DNA of 64,000 nucleotides from Hyphomicrobiales bacterium (GCA_900472295.1 UCIA01000023.1:149399-213398); one strand, 5' to 3'. Positions 42,337-50,900 are shown, numbered from the stretch's first letter. The notes: generated by a model not told the origin, from the letters alone. Program-made: numbers and translations.

Positions 42337-43354
42337 GGGCGGCCCCTGGGTTTGCCAGGTTGAAGCGGACGCCGGTCAAGTCTTCGGATAGCTGCCACAG
42401 TCTTTTGGCCAGTTCGGGGTCGCGTGCGGCTGCGATCGGCTGGACAATTTTGGGATAGCCGCTCTTCTCGCCTCTTCCGTCCGGCCCGATAAACTGCCCG
42501 CTTGCTGCCGTCGGTGCGGTTGCCGCATAGAGCTCGTTGAGTGCGCCCATGGTCACGCCCTGCGCAAAGAAGCGATTGCCGATGCGCATGAACAGTTTGA
42601 GAATGCCGGTCGGGCCGCTCAGCTGCAGATTGGTGGCGGAATAGCCGGGATGGGCGAGCAGGCTTTTTACCGGCAGCCCGACAGCCCTCAGGCGGCGGTC
42701 GAGTTCGAGCGCAAACAGCACATTGGCGAATTTCGACTGGGCATAAAACGACACACGGCCATAGTCCCGCGCGCCGGAAAGGTTGTCGAAGTGGATCTGC
42801 CCACGCTTGTGCAAATCGGAACTGACGGTGACCACCCTGCCGTCGCTGCTCTGCGCCAGGCGCTCGATCAGCAATGCCGTCAGCACGAAATGGGCGAGAT
42901 GATTGACGCCGAACTGCAGTTCGTGGCCCTGCCTGGTGAGGCTGCGCGGCGGCATCATGACGCCGGCATTGTTGACCAGCACATCGACGGCCAGTCCGTC
43001 TGCGATGATCGCAGCGGCAAAGCGCTTCACATCGTCTAGATCGGCAAGATCGAGCTTGCGCAGTTCGAGCGAGCCGCTGACACGTTCGGCCTCGATCCTG
43101 GCCTTTGCCGTCCGGCCCTTTTCTTCGTCACGCGCGGTCATCACGACATGGGCGCCGTGGCGCGCAAGCTCCAGCGCGGTCTGGAACCCAAGACCGCTGT
43201 TGGCGCCGGTGACGATGATGGTGCGCCCTTTCTGGTCGGGCATATCGGCGGCAGTCCAGCGACCTGGCGCAGGAGGATCATTGACGGCGGTGTGCGGAAT
43301 TGCCGACAAAGGATGGATAGACACTTGCTGGGCAGACACTTGCTGGGCAGACAT
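42326..43354 (-). CDS. Short-chain dehydrogenase/reductase (WWOX/retinol-dehydrogenase-like)
   Basis: About 342 aa from ATG 43354. Rossmann SDR: TIIVTGANSGLGFQTALELARHG (TGxxxGxG), LDLADLDDVKRFA, LVNNAGVMMPP, VVTVSSDLHKRG (catalytic Ser region) and FYAQSKFANVLF (YxxxK-type Ser/Tyr-Lys region, here as YAQSK). The long C-terminal extension is that of the RDH/WWOX-type subgroup. The N-terminus carries a duplicated SAQQV unit from a 15-base tandem repeat. Divergent from a TetR gene, its probable regulator; overlaps the PmtA-like gene by 11 bases. Confidence 0.88.
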   Translation of the reverse strand: MSAQQVSAQQVSIHPLSAIPHTAVNDPPAPGRWTAADMPDQKGRTIIVTGANSGLGFQTALELARHGAHVVMTARDEEKGRTAKARIEAERVSGSLELRKLDLADLDDVKRFAAAIIADGLAVDVLVNNAGVMMPPRSLTRQGHELQFGVNHLAHFVLTALLIERLAQSSDGRVVTVSSDLHKRGQIHFDNLSGARDYGRVSFYAQSKFANVLFALELDRRLRAVGLPVKSLLAHPGYSATNLQLSGPTGILKLFMRIGNRFFAQGVTMGALNELYAATAPTAASGQFIGPDGRGEKSGYPKIVQPIAAARDPELAKRLWQLSEDLTGVRFNLANPGAAHAV

Positions 43355-43393
43355 GGGGGGATGTCTCCTGGGGTTGAGCGTGGAGCGGCTAAT

Positions 43394-43441
43394 CTTAACA
43401 GTGTCAAGTGACGCATAACGCAAAATCTGTACAGTGTAAAG
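43394..43441. promoter_or_regulatory. Repeated operator candidate between SDR and TetR genes
   Basis: TTAACAGTGTCAAG (43395-43408) and GTACAGTGTAAAG (43429-43441) are similar elements in the divergent promoter region, with centres about 35 bases apart. On the minus strand the first provides CTTGACACTGTTAAGATT, which resembles a promoter -35 to the SDR side. TetR binding is inferred. Confidence 0.5.
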
Positions 43442-43462
43442 ATTAGATGCGGGAGACATCGA

Positions 43463-44089
43463 ATGGCTGTCGAAACGGCGCGTGACGCCTATCACCATGG
43501 CGACCTCAGGGATGCGCTGGTCAAGGCGACGGACGCCATACTCGCCGAGCGCGGCCTCGAAGGTTTTACCCTGCGCGGCGCCGCGCGGCGCGCGCATGTA
43601 TCGCCCGCTGCGCCCGCACACCATTTCGGCAGTTCCGCGGGACTGCTGACCGAAGTCGCCATTCTCGGCTTTGAGGAACTTGCCCGCCATATCGAGATTG
43701 AAGGATCAGCGGAGAGCGCCACCGCGCGGCTGAAACAGCAGGCGGCCGGCTATGTCCGTTTTGCCCTCGCCTATCCCGGCCGCTTCCAGCTGATGTTTCG
43801 GTACGACCTTCTGCTGCCCGACGACGCGCGGCTGGCGGCGGCGTCCGAACTGGCCAAGGTACCGATCGCCCGCACGACCCAGGCCTTGCTTGGGCGGCCC
43901 GAAGATGCGGAACTGGACGAGAAAGCGAGTGTGATGATGCTGGCGGCTTGGTCAACCGTGCACGGCTTTGCCCATCTGGCGCTCAGCGGCAAGTTTTCCA
44001 AGCTCACACCGGAGGCGAAGTCCCAGCACCTGCTCGACGAGCTTTTGCCGGCGATGCTGGAAGTGCTGTGGCCGGAGCCGAAGCGCTAA
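43463..44089 (+). CDS. TetR-family regulator
   Basis: 208 aa behind GGGAGACATCGA. Helix-turn-helix: HHGDLRDALVKATDAILAERG, FTLRGAARRAHVSPAAPAHHFGSSAGLLTEVAILGF in pieces over residues 10-70, then a WHG-type C-terminal domain (YPGRFQLMFR, SVMMLAAWSTVHGFAHLAL). Regulators with this layout usually control a neighbouring reductase or transporter; the divergent SDR is the best candidate. Confidence 0.9.
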   Translation: MAVETARDAYHHGDLRDALVKATDAILAERGLEGFTLRGAARRAHVSPAAPAHHFGSSAGLLTEVAILGFEELARHIEIEGSAESATARLKQQAAGYVRFALAYPGRFQLMFRYDLLLPDDARLAAASELAKVPIARTTQALLGRPEDAELDEKASVMMLAAWSTVHGFAHLALSGKFSKLTPEAKSQHLLDELLPAMLEVLWPEPKR

Positions 44090-44110
44090 CGCTTTGGCTC
44101 TTATTTTCTC

Positions 44111-44153
44111 GCAATTCCGGACGGAAAACCGCTCACACTTTTCCTGGAGTTGC
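44111..44153. repeat. Palindromic interspersed repeat, AAACCGC core, copy 2
   Basis: 43 bases: GCAATTCCGGACGG, core AAAACCGCTCACACTTTT and CCTGGAGTTGC. The ends pair (GCAATTCC with GGAGTTGC). The reverse complement of 50857-50900 aligns along the whole length, and the core matches the element at 19742-19790. It lies between the TetR and YciI genes. Confidence 0.8.
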
Positions 44154-44156
44154 GAT

Positions 44157-44486
44157 CTACAGGATCGCGCTGATCAACGGCAGGATCTCGTAGTGGAAAC
44201 CGCGGCCCGAACTCGACACCGGATCGCCGTCGGTCACCGCCCTCGCTTCGGCTTCGCTTTCCGCACGCAGGATCAGCAGACCCCAAGGGCCGGCCGGGTC
44301 GGCGACAGGGCCAGCCAGGATCATGATGCCCTCGCGCAGCTTGCCTCTGAGATAGTCGGCATGCCGGCCCATCAGTTCCCTCTCCTCCTCCGTCATGGTG
44401 AAGGCGAAATCTGGCCGCGGGGGGATCAGCCGGCAATGGAATATTCTTGGAGCGGCAGTCTCACGCGGTCCGTCATTGCTGGCCAT
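44157..44486 (-). CDS. YciI-like protein
   Basis: 109 aa behind GGGGAGGGG. A ferredoxin-like YciI domain: FHCRLIPPRPDFAF, MTEEERELMGRHADYLRGKLREG, MILAGPVADPAGPWGLLIL, AEARAVTDGDP, HYEILPL. The conserved His-Asp pair (H..D in ELMGRHADYL) fits the family's proposed active site. Function unknown. It is followed by the repeat at 44111 and preceded by a GST gene on the same strand. Confidence 0.88.
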   Translation of the reverse strand: MASNDGPRETAAPRIFHCRLIPPRPDFAFTMTEEERELMGRHADYLRGKLREGIMILAGPVADPAGPWGLLILRAESEAEARAVTDGDPVSSSGRGFHYEILPLISAIL

Positions 44487-44521
44487 CGGCCCCTCCCCGT
44501 GATTGTCGTCGCTTCACCGAC

Positions 44522-45175
44522 CTATTCGTCCGGACCTGGTTCCGGCCACGTCTCCTTCGCCGCCTCGGCATACCAATGCCGCATTGCCGGCGTTGCCAGC
44601 ACGGCATCGACATAGGCGCGCGTATCCGGCGCCAGTTCGCCGCCATAAGTGTCGAAGCGAGTGACGACCGGCGCATACATGGCGTCGGCGGCGGTGAAAT
44701 GGCCGAACAGGAACGGCCCGCCCTTGCCATATTGTTCCCGGCACTGGCGCCAGACGCTCTCGATGCGAGCGCGCTGCAGTTGGCCTTCGGCGTCGAGCGG
44801 CTTGTGGCCCTTTGGCCGGCGCAAATTCATCGGCCAGCCATAGCGCACTTCGCGGAAGCCGGAATGCATCTCGGTCGCCACCGAGCGCGCCAGCGCACGG
44901 GCGCCGATATCCTGCGGCCAGAGCTTTTTCTCGGGAAACAGGTCGGCCAGATATTCAAGGATGGCAAGGGTTTCCCAGACGATCCTGCCATTGTGATTCA
45001 AGATGGGCACGAGGCCGGTGGGCGAGACTTTCGCCAGATTGGCAAAGGTCTCCGGCGTGCGCAGGCGCACAAAGCCTTCCTCGAAAGGGATCTCCAGATG
45101 CTTCATCGCCACCCATGGCCTCAGCGACCAGGACGAAAAGCATTTGTTGGCGATGATGAGCGTGAATTCGGCCAA
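44522..45175 (-). CDS. Glutathione S-transferase family protein
   Basis: About 217 aa. I chose a TTG at 45175 behind GGAGAG; a longer frame to 45220 has no site. The N-terminal thioredoxin-like domain shows LIIANKCFSSWSLRPWVAMK (catalytic Ser candidate), TGLVPILNHNG and WETLAILEYLADLFPEKKLWP (glutathione site), then an all-helical C-terminal domain (HFTAADAMYAPVVTRFDTYG). The detoxification substrate is unknown. The YciI gene follows in the same direction 35 bases on. Confidence 0.9.
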   Translation of the reverse strand: MAEFTLIIANKCFSSWSLRPWVAMKHLEIPFEEGFVRLRTPETFANLAKVSPTGLVPILNHNGRIVWETLAILEYLADLFPEKKLWPQDIGARALARSVATEMHSGFREVRYGWPMNLRRPKGHKPLDAEGQLQRARIESVWRQCREQYGKGGPFLFGHFTAADAMYAPVVTRFDTYGGELAPDTRAYVDAVLATPAMRHWYAEAAKETWPEPGPDE

Positions 45176-45351
45176 GACGGTCTCTCCAGAAATTTTCGCC
45201 ACACTAACCGTCGACTTCACGGCGGCAAAGCGTTTCGGCGACCAGATAAGCCACCAATGCGACGATGATTTGCATTCTCATCGGAACCTAAGCCAGCCGG
45301 CTCCGTTTGCTTCTGGCGAAATGGAATCCCCATATCCCAGGAGATGCAAAG

Positions 45352-45531
45352 ATGGTGAACAAGGATCAGGTTGCCGGCGTGGCCAAGCAGGTCAAGGGTT
45401 CGGTCAAGGAGGCCGCCGGCAAGGCGACCGGCAACAGGCAGACCCAGGCCGAAGGCACGGCCGACAAGATCGCCGGCAAGGTGCAGAAGGCCTATGGCGA
45501 CGTGAAGGACAAGATCAACAAGGCGCTCTGA
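45352..45531 (+). CDS. CsbD-family stress-response protein
   Basis: 59 aa from ATG 45352 behind AGGAG. Typical CsbD: MVNKDQVAGVAKQVKGSVKEA, AGKATGN, QAEGTADKIAGKVQKAYGD, DKINKAL. A small, lysine-rich, all-helical protein often induced by general stress; molecular role not known. Confidence 0.93.
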   Translation: MVNKDQVAGVAKQVKGSVKEAAGKATGNRQTQAEGTADKIAGKVQKAYGDVKDKINKAL

Positions 45532-45554
45532 TCCGATCTTTGCAGGCAATGAAG

Positions 45555-45580
45555 AAGGCGGCTCAAGGCCGCCTTTTCTT
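45555..45580. terminator. Terminator between CsbD and the metallophosphoesterase gene
   Basis: AAGGCGGC-TCAAG-GCCGCCTT, then TTCTT on the plus strand. Lies between the two convergent genes and could serve the csbD-like transcript. Confidence 0.7.
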
Positions 45581-45586
45581 GACCTT

Positions 45587-46705
45587 TCAGAAGGTCAGGC
45601 TCTTGCTGAAGGCGTTGGTGAACTTGACCTCGCCATGGTCGTCGGCCGCCTCGCCCAACACCACGTCCATGCTGTCGCCGGTTACCCTGGCCAGCGCGAA
45701 GCCGCCCATATAGGCGGCCTTCGGCTTGAACAGGTCGAGCCCGTCCCGGTTGTAGATCATCGGCACTTCGTGCTGGTGACCGTGGAAGATGGCGACGACA
45801 TTGTAGCCCTTCAGCGCCGCCAGCAACGCCTGCCGGTCGGCCTCGCTCCACCAGTGCGGTGGGCCCGAACCGTCATCGTCAAAAGTACTCTTGGCCGGAT
45901 CCCAGCGCTCGACCGAAAAAGTGTCCCACCCATAGTGCTGGAACAGGATGACCGGTCGACCGTCCGCGGCGTAAGTCGCCAGATCCTGCTTCAGCCATGG
46001 CAGGCCGCTCACCGCGCCATGGCCGGTGTCGCCGGCAAAGCGGTGCGTCTGGACCAGATGCAGGCCGCCCCAATCCCAGGAATAGCAATCGGTATCGACG
46101 TCGTATTCGGTGGCCGGCACGGGCGGCTTGAAGAACACGCCGGGACGGTGGTTGACCTCGACATAGTCGCGCAACTCGCGGCGATACCAGTCGACATGCG
46201 GCGGCGAGCCATTCTGGTCGAGATCGTGATTGCCGAGCCCGACATAGACCGGCATGTGGACGCGGTCGGGGCCAACGCCCTGGCTGTAGCGCTGGCTGAA
46301 CTGCAAAAGCTGCGTGCCTTCGCTGGGCTCGGTGATCTGGCCGCCGCCATCGTCGGTGATGTCACCGCCGACGACAAGGCCAAGCGGCGCGCCGATGCGG
46401 GCGCCGGCCGAACGCAGGCCAGTGGCGACGCCGTCGATCTCGGCCGGCCATTGCCGGTCGGCGAGGCCGTTGAGAGCAGCGACATTGCGCAGCAAAGCGG
46501 CGTCGGTCTTGCCCTCCTGCTGGCAATTGGGGCTGAGGCCGCTCGCCATGCGGCAGGCATGAACATCGGCGATGAACAGGAAGGTGGCATCGATGGGCTG
46601 GATGCGCTTTCCGGTCTGGCCAAGGGCGGCGCGCGGCAGCATGCCGGCCATGGCAAGGCCGGCTGCCTGTGCAAGAACGTTGCGGCGGGTCAGGTTGCGA
46701 TTCAT
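45587..46705 (-). CDS. Secreted metallophosphoesterase with Tat-type signal
   Basis: About 372 aa from ATG 46705. The N-terminus MNRNLTRRNVLAQAAGLAMA has a twin-arginine-type RRNV followed by a hydrophobic stretch, so export by Tat is likely. The calcineurin-like core shows FIADVH (DxH), VVGGDITDDGG (GDx2D), VGLGNHDLD (GNHD/E), LFQHYGWD and FHGHQHEVPM (GHxH). A divalent-metal phosphodiesterase or phosphatase of unknown substrate. An upstream in-frame extension to 46786 is not used. Confidence 0.9.
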   Translation of the reverse strand: MNRNLTRRNVLAQAAGLAMAGMLPRAALGQTGKRIQPIDATFLFIADVHACRMASGLSPNCQQEGKTDAALLRNVAALNGLADRQWPAEIDGVATGLRSAGARIGAPLGLVVGGDITDDGGGQITEPSEGTQLLQFSQRYSQGVGPDRVHMPVYVGLGNHDLDQNGSPPHVDWYRRELRDYVEVNHRPGVFFKPPVPATEYDVDTDCYSWDWGGLHLVQTHRFAGDTGHGAVSGLPWLKQDLATYAADGRPVILFQHYGWDTFSVERWDPAKSTFDDDGSGPPHWWSEADRQALLAALKGYNVVAIFHGHQHEVPMIYNRDGLDLFKPKAAYMGGFALARVTGDSMDVVLGEAADDHGEVKFTNAFSKSLTF

Positions 46706-46832
46706 GGTCCGAGTTTCAGCACAGCCAGCGCCCCGCCGTCCAGTTGCCATGCGCCGCAGGTCGATACGGCAGTGCGGCACTGGCATTTTTTGCGATGCCG
46801 GTGCTCAATGTGCGCGGGCAGAGGAGGATTTC

Positions 46833-47426
46833 ATGAAAACCGGATCGATTGGCATAGCGCTGGCTATGTTGCTGCCGGCGGGTGCAGCGCATGCCGCCGA
46901 TTGCGTCGACGCAAAATCCGCCAAGGCCGGCTTCGTTTTGGAAATGCCCGGCATCCGCAGCGAGTTCCGGCCGGCGGCCGGCGGCATGGTCTCCGTCGCC
47001 AACACCTACGGATCGCAATCGCCGCAGACGCAGTTCCTGTTCCGTGGCCTGGTGGAGGTGTTTCGCGACAGCGATACCGGCCGGGTGGCGACGATCCCGT
47101 TTTCCGACCTGCGCAAACTGTTTCCGCTCAAGACGGGAGCCAAGAGCACGATCGAATTCGTCGAACTGTCGCCGAACAAGCAGCCGAAGAGCACCAAGAC
47201 GCTGAGCCTGGTCGTCAAGGGCAAGGAGACGTTCAGTGTCGGCGACTGCAAATACAATGTGCTGGCCGTCCAGGAGACCTTCAAGAACGGCGCCGGCGAG
47301 ACGCTGGATACGTTCACCGCGCTCTATGCACCCGATCTGCAAGCGTCTCTCGCCCGGCGCTACGATGAAGGAACCAGCGCCGAATCGGTGAACGGTTACA
47401 CCTCGATCAAGCCGCTTTCCAATTAG
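46833..47426 (+). CDS. Periplasmic protein, unknown family
   Basis: About 197 aa from ATG 46833 behind GAGGAGG. A signal peptide (IGIALAMLLPAGAAHAA) ends before DCVDAKS. The mature protein is beta-rich with one further Cys (VGDCKYNVL), likely disulfide-bonded to C24. Segments FRPAAGGMVSVANTYGS and FFPLKTGAKSTIEFVE-like are not assigned to a family. It is divergent from the metallophosphoesterase gene (127-base gap), which may share its regulation. Confidence 0.7.
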   Translation: MKTGSIGIALAMLLPAGAAHAADCVDAKSAKAGFVLEMPGIRSEFRPAAGGMVSVANTYGSQSPQTQFLFRGLVEVFRDSDTGRVATIPFSDLRKLFPLKTGAKSTIEFVELSPNKQPKSTKTLSLVVKGKETFSVGDCKYNVLAVQETFKNGAGETLDTFTALYAPDLQASLARRYDEGTSAESVNGYTSIKPLSN

Positions 47427-47444
47427 ATCTCCAGCCCCTCTGCC

Positions 47445-48131
47445 TCAAGGTTTTCCCGGCCGCAGCAGGATCCTGCTACGCCGCTTCGCTCTGCTCGGGA
47501 ATGGTGGCGTTGAGCTGCCTTCGAGCTCGGCCAGGCAATCGCGCAGCACGCTGGCATCCTGCGCCGCCTTGGCCATCGACATGGCGCCGGAATAGGCGGC
47601 GATGGCAAGGGCTGCAAAGCGTTCGGGGTCGGTGCCCTGCTCCCTGCCAGCCTGCTGGTCGGCTCGCACCTTGTCGGCGATCGCCTGGCGCCATCCGGCA
47701 AAGATGCCGGCCAAGGCGAGGCGGAAATCCGGATCGGCAAGCGACAGTTCATGCGCCAGATTGTTGAGCGGGCAGCCGCGCACGAAACCTTGCTGTTCCA
47801 GCTCAGCCGCCACCGCCTCGAACACCGCGCGCACGCCTTCGCGCGCCGAGTTCGCGCCTTGCACCGGCGCGATCCAGGTGTCCTCGACGGCACCCGCCAC
47901 CCGCTCCTCGATCACCGCCAGGGTCAGCGCCTTCTTGGTCGAGAAATGATGATGCAGCGCGCCGCCGGAGACGCCGGCGGTAGCCATCATCTCGCCAAGG
48001 GCCGATGCATGATAGCCGCGCGCCTGGAACGATGCTTCGGCGACATCGAGCACCTTGTTGCGCAGGCCTTCGGGATCGTTGGTGCGTTTTCGCGGCGGCC
48101 CTTTTGCGGCCAGAACAATCTCTGCTGACAT
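47445..48131 (-). CDS. TetR-family regulator, C-terminus possibly frameshifted
   Basis: About 228 aa from ATG 48131; a longer frame to 48215 would extend into the divergent promoter. Helix-turn-helix: LRNKVLDVAEASFQARG, HASALGEMMATAGVSGGALHHHFSTKKAL. The C-terminal domain continues to about LRDCLAELEG and then becomes SSTPPFPSRAKRRSRILLRPGKP, unlike family ends. A one-base shift near 47515 would give QLNATIPEQSEAA and a stop, which looks more natural. Divergent from the NIPSNAP gene. Confidence 0.85.
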   Translation of the reverse strand: MSAEIVLAAKGPPRKRTNDPEGLRNKVLDVAEASFQARGYHASALGEMMATAGVSGGALHHHFSTKKALTLAVIEERVAGAVEDTWIAPVQGANSAREGVRAVFEAVAAELEQQGFVRGCPLNNLAHELSLADPDFRLALAGIFAGWRQAIADKVRADQQAGREQGTDPERFAALAIAAYSGAMSMAKAAQDASVLRDCLAELEGSSTPPFPSRAKRRSRILLRPGKP

Positions 48132-48153
48132 TTGCCAACGATAGCAGATTGAC

Positions 48154-48202
48154 AAAACAGGACAACCGGTCTGTTTTATAAACCGGATGATCATCCTGTT
48201 TT
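48154..48202. promoter_or_regulatory. Operator candidate between TetR and NIPSNAP genes
   Basis: AAAACAGGA (48154-48162) and TCCTGTTTT (48194-48202) are perfect inverted arms. Between them lies a second dyad, ACCGGTCTGTTTTATAAACCGG. The layered symmetry fits a TetR-family operator controlling both genes. Confidence 0.55.
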
Positions 48203-48214
48203 GGAGACGACGCA

Positions 48215-48988
48215 ATGACCCTGCCCCTCAGCGTGCCTGCAACGGCCAGCCTGCTCGCTTCGCCTGTCGTCGAACTGCGGCAATACACGCTGAAACCCAA
48301 CCGGCGAGAGACGCTGATCGACATCTTCGACAGTCACTTCATCGAAGGCCAGGAAGACGCCGGGATGACCATCATCGGCCAGTTCCGCGACCTCGACCGG
48401 CCCGATATGTTCGTCTGGCTGCGCGGTTTTGACGGTATGGAAGCGCGGAAGGACGCGCTTACCGCCTTCTATGACGGGCCGGTGTGGGCGGCGCACCGCG
48501 ATGCCGCGAATGCAACGATGATCGATTCCGACGATGTTCTGCTGCTGAAGCCGGCATGGCCTGGCGCCGGTTTCGACCTGTCGGGGTTGCAACGGGGCGC
48601 ATTGCCGGAGGTGGGAAAGCCGAGCCTGGACAATCGCTTGAGCGGTATTGTTGTCATCCAGATTCATCACCTGCGGCCTGGCGCGGAGGCCGATTTCGCC
48701 GGCAATTTCGAAACCGATGCCGTTCCGATCCTTACGGCCGCCGGTGGACGATTGCTCGGTGCCTTCAAAACCGAACACGCCGAAAACAGCTTTCCCCGCC
48801 TGCCGGTGCGCCTGGGCGAAAACGTCTTCATCGCCGCCACAGGCTTCGACAGTGCCGAAACGCATGCCCGTTACGAAGCAGCGCTTGCCGCCTCGCCCCG
48901 ATGGCAAGCGCTAAGACAAGCGGCTGATATTGCCGGGCCAACCGAGGCCTTACGGCTGACGCCGACATCGCAGTCGTTGTTGCGGTAA
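48215..48988 (+). CDS. NIPSNAP-domain protein
   Basis: 257 aa from ATG 48215 behind GGAG. The NIPSNAP fold is clear at the start: VVELRQYTLKPNRRETLIDIFDSHFIEGQEDAGMTIIGQFRD in pieces, with RPDMFVWLRGFDGMEARKDAL. A second similar domain follows (about 145-235; VVIQIHHLRPG, FKTEHAENSFPRLPVR). Biological role unclear; members resemble dimeric alpha-beta barrel monooxygenase-like proteins. Probably under the control of the divergent TetR. Confidence 0.88.
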   Translation: MTLPLSVPATASLLASPVVELRQYTLKPNRRETLIDIFDSHFIEGQEDAGMTIIGQFRDLDRPDMFVWLRGFDGMEARKDALTAFYDGPVWAAHRDAANATMIDSDDVLLLKPAWPGAGFDLSGLQRGALPEVGKPSLDNRLSGIVVIQIHHLRPGAEADFAGNFETDAVPILTAAGGRLLGAFKTEHAENSFPRLPVRLGENVFIAATGFDSAETHARYEAALAASPRWQALRQAADIAGPTEALRLTPTSQSLLR

Positions 48989-49093
48989 TGGATCGGCCCG
49001 CGGCCAACCGAAGTTCATACTGAGCGATAGGCCGGCAGCTTGACCGGTCTTGCCGATCGGCATTGCTTTCCCAGGCAACAGCGAGATAGTTCG

Positions 49094-49311
49094 ATGCGAC
49101 TTCTGGGAAAACGGGCACTGGTCACCGGCGGCTCGGATGGCATTGGCCTGGCCATATCGGAAGCCTTCTTGCGCAAAGGTGCCGATGTGCTGATCGTCGC
49201 ATCGGCCAGACCAGCGACCTTGCCGGCATCGCGGTCTATCTCGCCAGCGACGAGGCGGCGTGGACCAGCGGCGGGATATTTGCGATCGATGGCGGGTATA
49301 CGGCGGGGTAG
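49094..49311 (+). pseudogene. Short-chain dehydrogenase with most of the middle deleted
   Basis: The start is a normal SDR: GKRALVTGGSDGIGLAISEAFLRKGADVLIV. Just after that the frame ends in noise, but a different frame gives TSDLAGIAVYLASDEAAWTSGG and IFAIDGGYTAG with a stop at 49309, the classic SDR C-terminus. Around 170 residues, including the catalytic Tyr-Lys, are missing and the two halves are out of frame at about 49195-49205. Only about 70 codons remain. Confidence 0.85.
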
Positions 49312-49318
49312 CGCTCGG

Positions 49319-49362
49319 TGAAGCTGCCGATCTCCTCCTTCGTGGGGGAGATTGGCAGTTCC
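49319..49362. repeat. Intergenic palindromic repeat, GAAGCTGC family, copy B
   Basis: CTGCCGATCTCC / GGGAGATTGGCAG, beginning eight bases after the SDR remnant's stop codon. It pairs with the copy at 4325-4368. Downstream bases (TCTCTCCCCCCAGCAATCTCC) form a further similar unit. Confidence 0.5.
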
Positions 49363-49458
49363 TTCAACCGATTCGCATCTCTCCCCCCAGCAATCTCCGC
49401 TTGAAGCGATTTGTGCAACGCGATACGCCGTTGCCGAATTCGATCGTCGGAGAGACAC

Positions 49459-50856
49459 GTGACCGCTGCCAAAACCAGAACCGAAACCGACACATTCGGC
49501 CCCATCGAGGTTGCCGCCGACCGTTACTGGGGCGCGCAGGCGCAGCGTTCCCTCGGCAATTTCAGGATAGGCTGGGAGAAGCAGCCGGCCTCGATCGTGC
49601 GTGCGCTGGGCATCGTCAAGCGGGCGGCGGCGGAAGCCAATATGGAGCTGAAGCGGCTCGATCCCTCAGTCGGCAAGGCGGTCGTCGAGGCGGCGCAAGA
49701 AGTCATCGACGGCAAGCTCAACGATCATTTCCCGCTGGTGGTGTGGCAGACCGGTTCGGGCACGCAGTCCAACATGAACGCCAATGAGGTGATCTCCAAC
49801 CGGGCGATCGAACTTCTGGGCGGCGTCATGGGTTCGAAGAAGCCGGTGCATCCCAACGACCACGTCAATATGAGCCAGTCGTCGAACGACACCTATCCGA
49901 CAGCCATGCACATCGCCTGCGCCGAGCGCATCGTGCACGATCTCTTGCCGGCGCTGAAGCATTTGCACGCCGCGCTCGAGGCCAAGACCAAGGCCTTCGC
50001 CCACATCATCAAGATCGGCCGCACCCACACGCAGGACGCTACTCCCCTCACGCTCGGCCAGGAATTTTCGGGCTATGCCGCCCAAGTCGCCTCCTCGATC
50101 CAGCGCATCGAGATGACGCTGCCCGGCCTGCAGGAGCTGGCGCAGGGCGGCACTGCGGTCGGCACCGGCCTTAACGCACCGGTCGGCTTCGCCGAGAAGG
50201 TGGCGGCGCGCATCGCCGATATCACCGGCATCGCCTTCGTCACCGCGCCGAACAAGTTCGAGGCGCTGGCCGCGCACGATTCCATGGTGTTCTCGCACGG
50301 CGCCATCAACGCGGCGGCCGCGGCACTGTTCAAGATCGCCAATGACATCCGTTTCCTCGGTTCCGGCCCGCGCTCGGGTTTGGGCGAGCTGTCGCTGCCT
50401 GAGAACGAGCCGGGCTCCTCGATCATGCCGGGCAAGGTCAACCCGACCCAGTGCGAGGCGTTGACCCAGGTCTGCGTGCAGGTGTTCGGCAACAATGCCT
50501 CGCTGACTTTCGCCGGCAGCCAGGGCCATTTCGAGCTCAACGTCTACAACCCGCTGATGGCCTACAATTTCCTGCAGTCGGTGCAGCTGCTCGCCGACGC
50601 ATCGATCTCCTTCACCGACAATTGCGTCGTCGGCATCGAGGCGCGCGAAGACAACATCAAGGCGGCGCTCGACCGCTCTTTGATGCTGGTGACCGCACTT
50701 GCACCCACAATCGGCTATGACAATGCCGCCAAGATCGCCAAGACCGCGCACAAGAAAGGCACGACCTTGCGAGAGGAAGCGCTGGCGACCGGGCTGGTCA
50801 GCGAGGCCGACTATGACCGGCTGGTGCGGCCCGAGGACATGACGCATCCGGGGTAA
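49459..50856 (+). CDS. fumC: Class II fumarate hydratase FumC
   Basis: 465 aa from GTG 49459 behind GGAGAG; the ORF extends 16 codons upstream without a site. Signature GSSIMPGKVNPTQCE and active-site regions TGSGTQSNMNANEVI, HPNDHVNMSQSSNDTYPTAMH and GRTHTQDATPLTLGQEF are all present. It interconverts fumarate and L-malate in the TCA cycle; class II enzymes need no iron-sulfur cluster and so tolerate oxidative stress. Followed by an interspersed repeat. Confidence 0.97.
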   Translation: MTAAKTRTETDTFGPIEVAADRYWGAQAQRSLGNFRIGWEKQPASIVRALGIVKRAAAEANMELKRLDPSVGKAVVEAAQEVIDGKLNDHFPLVVWQTGSGTQSNMNANEVISNRAIELLGGVMGSKKPVHPNDHVNMSQSSNDTYPTAMHIACAERIVHDLLPALKHLHAALEAKTKAFAHIIKIGRTHTQDATPLTLGQEFSGYAAQVASSIQRIEMTLPGLQELAQGGTAVGTGLNAPVGFAEKVAARIADITGIAFVTAPNKFEALAAHDSMVFSHGAINAAAAALFKIANDIRFLGSGPRSGLGELSLPENEPGSSIMPGKVNPTQCEALTQVCVQVFGNNASLTFAGSQGHFELNVYNPLMAYNFLQSVQLLADASISFTDNCVVGIEAREDNIKAALDRSLMLVTALAPTIGYDNAAKIAKTAHKKGTTLREEALATGLVSEADYDRLVRPEDMTHPG

Positions 50857-50900
50857 GCAATTCCAGGGAAAGTGCTTTGCGGTTTGCCGTCCGGAGTTGC
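50857..50900. repeat. Palindromic interspersed repeat, AAACCGC core, copy 3
   Basis: 44 bases immediately after the fumC stop codon. Its reverse complement (GCAACTCCGGACGG, core AAACCGCAAAGCACTTTCC, then CTGGAATTGC) aligns with 44111-44153 with only a few differences. Here it is in the opposite orientation. Confidence 0.8.
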
